A stretch of 64,000 nucleotides of DNA from Paenibacillus mesophilus (GTDB lineage Bacteria > Bacillota > Bacilli > Paenibacillales > NBRC-103111), in contig NZ_VCRA01000016.1 in NCBI RefSeq assembly GCF_005938385.1, positions 1 through 64,000 of the forward strand, given 5' to 3'. Position 1 is the stretch's first letter; every line of letters begins with the position of its first letter. This document shows positions 61,323 through 64,000 of the stretch, piece by piece. A model generated the notes under the pieces. The model was not told where the DNA came from. It ran no database searches and was given only the letters and a program-made list of their open reading frames with translations. The position numbers and the translations under genes were made by a program.

Positions 61323-61717
61323 GGTTGGTTTCCACCTTTCGCAATTTGTTGTATGTTTTGTGATATGTAGCTCCTGGAATGTCGTTTGGCTGTGTCTAAG
61401 GGGGTGTCACCTCCTTGTAGCTTTATAATAGACCGCGAATCTTAAATGGAGGTGAAGATGGGCTGAACGTTTGCTGAATGTTGCAGGCGGGGGCGCCTGT
61501 GTTTGATAAGCGTATCAAAACGCTGTTTCGGAGGCGGCCTCGCATGAATCCGCCACAATCGGTAAGCTTTTGACGGTTTTCCGTATCGGATGGAGGAACG
61601 GGTCCGGGAAGCGCTGCTGTTCGTCGATTTGGCGAAGCCGGCGATACAACGGGAGCAAACCGGTTTGGAAGCTCCATCGGCGACGTGGACGTATGAATTA
61701 ACGCTATGAACAAAATA
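61323..61717. other. Intergenic region with a possible gene remnant
   Basis: About 400 bases. The first 100 presumably hold the promoter of the repeat-protein gene. On the plus strand, 61563-61710 reads without start as MEERVREALLFVDLAKPAIQ, then REQTGLEAPSATWTYELTL and a stop. This looks like the C-terminal tail of an unknown protein whose body is gone. Confidence 0.35.
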
Positions 61718-61755
61718 AAGCCGGCTTCGCTCCTTGCGGGGAGCGGGCCGGCTTG
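61718..61755 (-). terminator. Terminator of the multicopper oxidase gene
   Basis: On the minus strand AAGCCGGCCCGCTCC pairs with GGAGCGAAGCCGGCTT, followed by TTATTTTG. It lies 41 bases after the stop. Confidence 0.85.
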
Positions 61756-61795
61756 TCGCTTGTATCGGAAATGATGCGGCTGGCGACGGATTTCT

Positions 61796-63169
61796 CTATT
61801 CGACGATGATTTTGGCCTCCATGCTCGGATGCGTCGCGCAATAATAAATATACGTGCCCGCTTTGTCGAACGTGTGGCTCCATGCTTGCTTCGGTACGAT
61901 GTTTTTGCTTTCGAACGAGCCGTCCAAAGCGCTTACGGTATGAATTTGCGAATCGTCGTTTACCCAGGTGACCGCAGTCCCTCTTTGGATCCGCAGCTCT
62001 TTGATCGAATAGGCCGATGCGCCGATCGAAATTTGCGGTTGAGCCAAGTCCGTCACGCTGTCGACCGGATCGGAAGTCGGCTGTGAGCCGGCCACGGAGT
62101 CATGCGAGCCATGACCTCCGCCCGCCGAATGACCGTGCACTGCAGTTTCCGCCGCCTTGACGCTTGTCATCGTATGCAAACCGCCTGGGTAGACGCCGTT
62201 GTTCGTGTTGTCCGTAATTTTATGGCTGTGAAACGGGAATTCCCCGCTCTGGGTGAACTTGATCAAAATATCGTAGCGCTCGCCCGAGCCGATATTGATC
62301 GTATCCTTCTCATACGGGACCGGCAGCGGGCGCCCGTCGGTGGCGATCACCTGAAAGTGATGGCCGTGCAGATGGAACGGGTGCTCCTCGTAGCCGGAAT
62401 TGATTAACCGGACCAGCACCGTTTCCCCTACCGTCCCTTCGATGAAGGAGTCGGGGTCTTCCATTAAGTTCGGAAACGCTTTGCCGTTAATGGTCCAGTA
62501 CCTCGGATGAAAATCGGTTCTATCGTAGGCCAGGCCGTTCTCCACCGCATGATGCCATACCGGATCGATTTCGTTCAGGTGGAACACGTATTCCTTGTCG
62601 TAGGAAGGTCCCCCCGTCCATGCCTGCTTGGCGCCGTCCTTCGCTTTCACGATCAGCGAGCCGTGCATCCCCATTTGCAGATGCTCGATCGTATCGACAT
62701 GGCAATGATAAAAATAGGTGCCCGCATGAGTCGCCTCAAACCGGTACGTGAAGCTTTCCCCCACCTGAATGGCGGGCGAGGTATGAGGAACCCCGTCATT
62801 CGCCTGATCCGTATCCAGTCCGTGCCAATGAATCGTATGCGCGAGCCGTTTGATGCCTTCTTTTGACGGGCCGATATTGGTCAATGTTACTTCTACGTTG
62901 TCGCCTTCGGCCATTACGAGCGTCGGCGCCGGATAAACGGCCGATCCCTTCTTGTTCTCCAAGCTGTAGCCCCAAATGTAAACTTGTTCGCCGTCCGGCA
63001 GCGTCAAGTAACCGTCCGTAGCGTACAGTTCAAAATGCTTCAGGCCGTCCTGGAGTGTCCCCGAAGAGGAAACGGCATGCGTCCGCCCCGGCTGGAGCAG
63101 CCCGATCATCGTCATCGAAAGTAACAGGAGCGGCAGCAGCCGACTGAAGAATCCTCTTATTCTGATCAT
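61796..63169 (-). CDS. Two-domain multicopper oxidase fused to a C-terminal cupredoxin
   Basis: A 457-residue exported protein with a signal peptide at about 9-31. Domain 1 has HWHG at 114-117 and HCHVDTIEHLQMGM at 155-168, giving Cys156, His163 and Met168 for a type 1 copper. Domain 2 has HPFHLHGHHF at 263-272 and FPFHSHK at 311-317 with no Cys. That fits a two-domain oxidase with type 1 copper in domain 1. A linker rich in His and Gly (about 345-370) leads to a plastocyanin-like domain with His410, Cys444, His447 and Met450. The electron donor or substrate is unknown; nitrite-reductase-like or laccase-like activity is possible. Confidence 0.88.
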   Translation of the reverse strand: MIRIRGFFSRLLPLLLLSMTMIGLLQPGRTHAVSSSGTLQDGLKHFELYATDGYLTLPDGEQVYIWGYSLENKKGSAVYPAPTLVMAEGDNVEVTLTNIGPSKEGIKRLAHTIHWHGLDTDQANDGVPHTSPAIQVGESFTYRFEATHAGTYFYHCHVDTIEHLQMGMHGSLIVKAKDGAKQAWTGGPSYDKEYVFHLNEIDPVWHHAVENGLAYDRTDFHPRYWTINGKAFPNLMEDPDSFIEGTVGETVLVRLINSGYEEHPFHLHGHHFQVIATDGRPLPVPYEKDTINIGSGERYDILIKFTQSGEFPFHSHKITDNTNNGVYPGGLHTMTSVKAAETAVHGHSAGGGHGSHDSVAGSQPTSDPVDSVTDLAQPQISIGASAYSIKELRIQRGTAVTWVNDDSQIHTVSALDGSFESKNIVPKQAWSHTFDKAGTYIYYCATHPSMEAKIIVE

Positions 63170-63205
63170 AGTACCTCCCTAACCAATTACCCCGCATAGA
63201 GAAAA

Positions 63206-63458
63206 GAGAGAAGCCCAAAGCGGCTTCTCCGAGTTGTTGAGAACGTGTGCAAAAAGAGGAAGCAATGAGGACGAGGATTTGGGGAATGCGCTCCACTTCC
63301 GTTAAAATCGAGTTGCTTGATTATTATTGTCGCGGTTACAACTCGATTTTAAAGTCAGACGCTTCGCTTTACGCACATCTCCCCAACCCCTCTTGGATGT
63401 TCCATCCTTTTTTGACCTTCTCAACAGCTTGAGAGAAACCAAATGCGGCTTCTCCGAG
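63206..63458. mobile_element. About 200-bp palindromic element flanked by 28-bp direct repeats
   Basis: Two copies of a 28-mer (GAGAGAAGCCCAAAGCGGCT at 63206; GAGAGAAACCAAATGCGGCT at 63431; 25 of 28 identical over the full length) flank an imperfect palindrome. Arms GTTGAGAA (63236-63243) and TTCTCAAC (63418-63425) bound it. The centre is a perfect 13-bp inverted repeat, TAAAATCGAGTTG (63303-63315) with CAACTCGATTTTA (63339-63351). Each 28-mer is itself a hairpin and serves as a terminator. It looks like an insertion or duplication in the terminator of the downstream cupredoxin gene. Confidence 0.65.
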
Positions 63459-63481
63459 CTTGTATCCTCACCGTTGCCGAG

Positions 63482-64000
63482 TTAATGACCGTGAGCGGCC
63501 CCTGCAGCTGCGGCCGGTTCTTGCGAGCTTGAGCCGGCTTGCACTTCCACTTCCATCGAACGAGTCGCTTGGTCCCAGCCGTACCAGCCGCCAAGAGCGC
63601 CGACCAGCTCTTGGACGGGTGCGAAGCTGCGGCCGTCATATATAAAGGGCTGCGGATCAAACCCGTACACGAGCTGCTTGCCGTTCACGATGATCGGCAC
63701 ACCCGACGCAGGCGCTAACGAATCCGGAGCGGAGTAAGTCCCGCCGATGTTGAGAATGACCGCGCCAAGGGCATCGTCCCATGCAGCGCTGCCGCCCAAC
63801 GCTTCGGCAAACGAGTCGAGGCCGACATATACGTGATTGTTATGAACTTGCGGAAGCGTGTAGTCGTAGGCGAGAGGCTTCCCGTTAACGGTTACTTTGA
63901 CCGTATCCATCGGGGCTACGACGATCGTGCCCGTCATTTTGTCGCCGGAGTGCAGATAGCACTCATACGTATAAGTTCCGGCTTTGGTAAAGGTCAGCTT
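63482..64000 (-). CDS. Cupredoxin plus copper-amine-oxidase-like stalk protein (partial)
   Basis: The minus-strand frame is open to the window edge, so the N-terminus lies beyond 64000. It begins with the end of a cupredoxin-like domain (FTKAGTYTYECYLHSGDKMT, with Cys, His and Met as in type 1 copper sites). Then come two CuAO-N1 repeats (VHNNHVYVGLDSFAEALGGS; FIYDGRSFAPVQELVGALGG) and an Ala/His tail AAAAGAAHGH. It lies directly upstream of the multicopper oxidase on the same strand, so the two probably work together in copper or redox handling outside the cell. Confidence 0.82.
   Translation of the reverse strand, partial: KLTFTKAGTYTYECYLHSGDKMTGTIVVAPMDTVKVTVNGKPLAYDYTLPQVHNNHVYVGLDSFAEALGGSAAWDDALGAVILNIGGTYSAPDSLAPASGVPIIVNGKQLVYGFDPQPFIYDGRSFAPVQELVGALGGWYGWDQATRSMEVEVQAGSSSQEPAAAAGAAHGH

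Noticed and set aside
61423..61713. Minus-strand open frame of 96 codons before the repeat protein gene
   Set aside because: No ribosome site, Pro/Ser/Arg-rich, overlaps promoter region and terminator; no similarity to any domain I know.

Overview
The window reads as chromosome of a spore-forming Firmicute of the Paenibacillaceae (Paenibacillus/Cohnella type). This is inferred from the rRNA-tRNA array, a SigW/RsiW pair, a cdaA-cdaR-glmM-glmS block with a glmS ribozyme, a giant SLH-domain surface protein, GGAGG-type ribosome binding sites with TTG and GTG starts, and fairly high GC. No taxonomic marker was compared against a database.

Region 1 (1-13.2 kb) is core genome: the 3' end of 23S rRNA, 5S rRNA, twelve tRNA genes, ppc, an EamA transporter, sigW-rsiW with a textbook SigW promoter between the two genes, cdaA-cdaR-glmM (c-di-AMP and cell-wall precursor synthesis), and glmS behind its self-cleaving ribozyme. 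Together cdaA, cdaR, glmM and glmS link envelope stress, c-di-AMP and amino-sugar supply.

Region 2 (13.2-34.2 kb) is accessory. It holds remnants of a type I restriction subunit and of a DinB-like gene, a 2,578-residue S-layer protein, a frameshifted VOC gene, a protein built on a 25-residue repeat, an ArsB/NhaD-type transporter behind a promoter and attenuator-like leader, an orphan thermolysin-type propeptide, and a TetR-controlled three-gene ABC exporter. It continues with a 110-bp fossil copied from two genes 4 kb upstream, a beta-propeller protein, and a 255-bp palindromic element.

Region 3 (34.2-47.1 kb) is sensing and transport: a chemoreceptor under a c-di-GMP-I riboswitch and terminator, a BMP-family binding protein, CorA, a second TetR/ABC exporter with a double operator, a TIM-barrel isomerase, two AraC regulators, a nucleoside hydrolase, a solute-binding protein with a cre site, and a decayed CPBP protease gene.

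Region 4 (47.1-64 kb) starts with a MacA/MacB-like export operon ending in a large exported multi-module protein and preceded by 11-bp direct repeats. Then come an RDD protein, an ArsR-rhodanese regulator with an MFS transporter, several small or unknown genes, a His/Tyr-rich 80-residue protein, a NUDIX-DUF1801 pair, a secreted protein of three near-identical 108-residue repeats, and a copper locus. The copper locus has a multicopper oxidase fused to a cupredoxin and a partial cupredoxin/copper-amine-oxidase-stalk protein, separated by a second large palindromic element.

I see no prophage, CRISPR array, intact insertion sequence or complete defence system. The best leads for something undescribed are the two large palindromic intergenic elements, the fossil duplication, the ArsB leader, and the MacAB-like operon with its exported partner.
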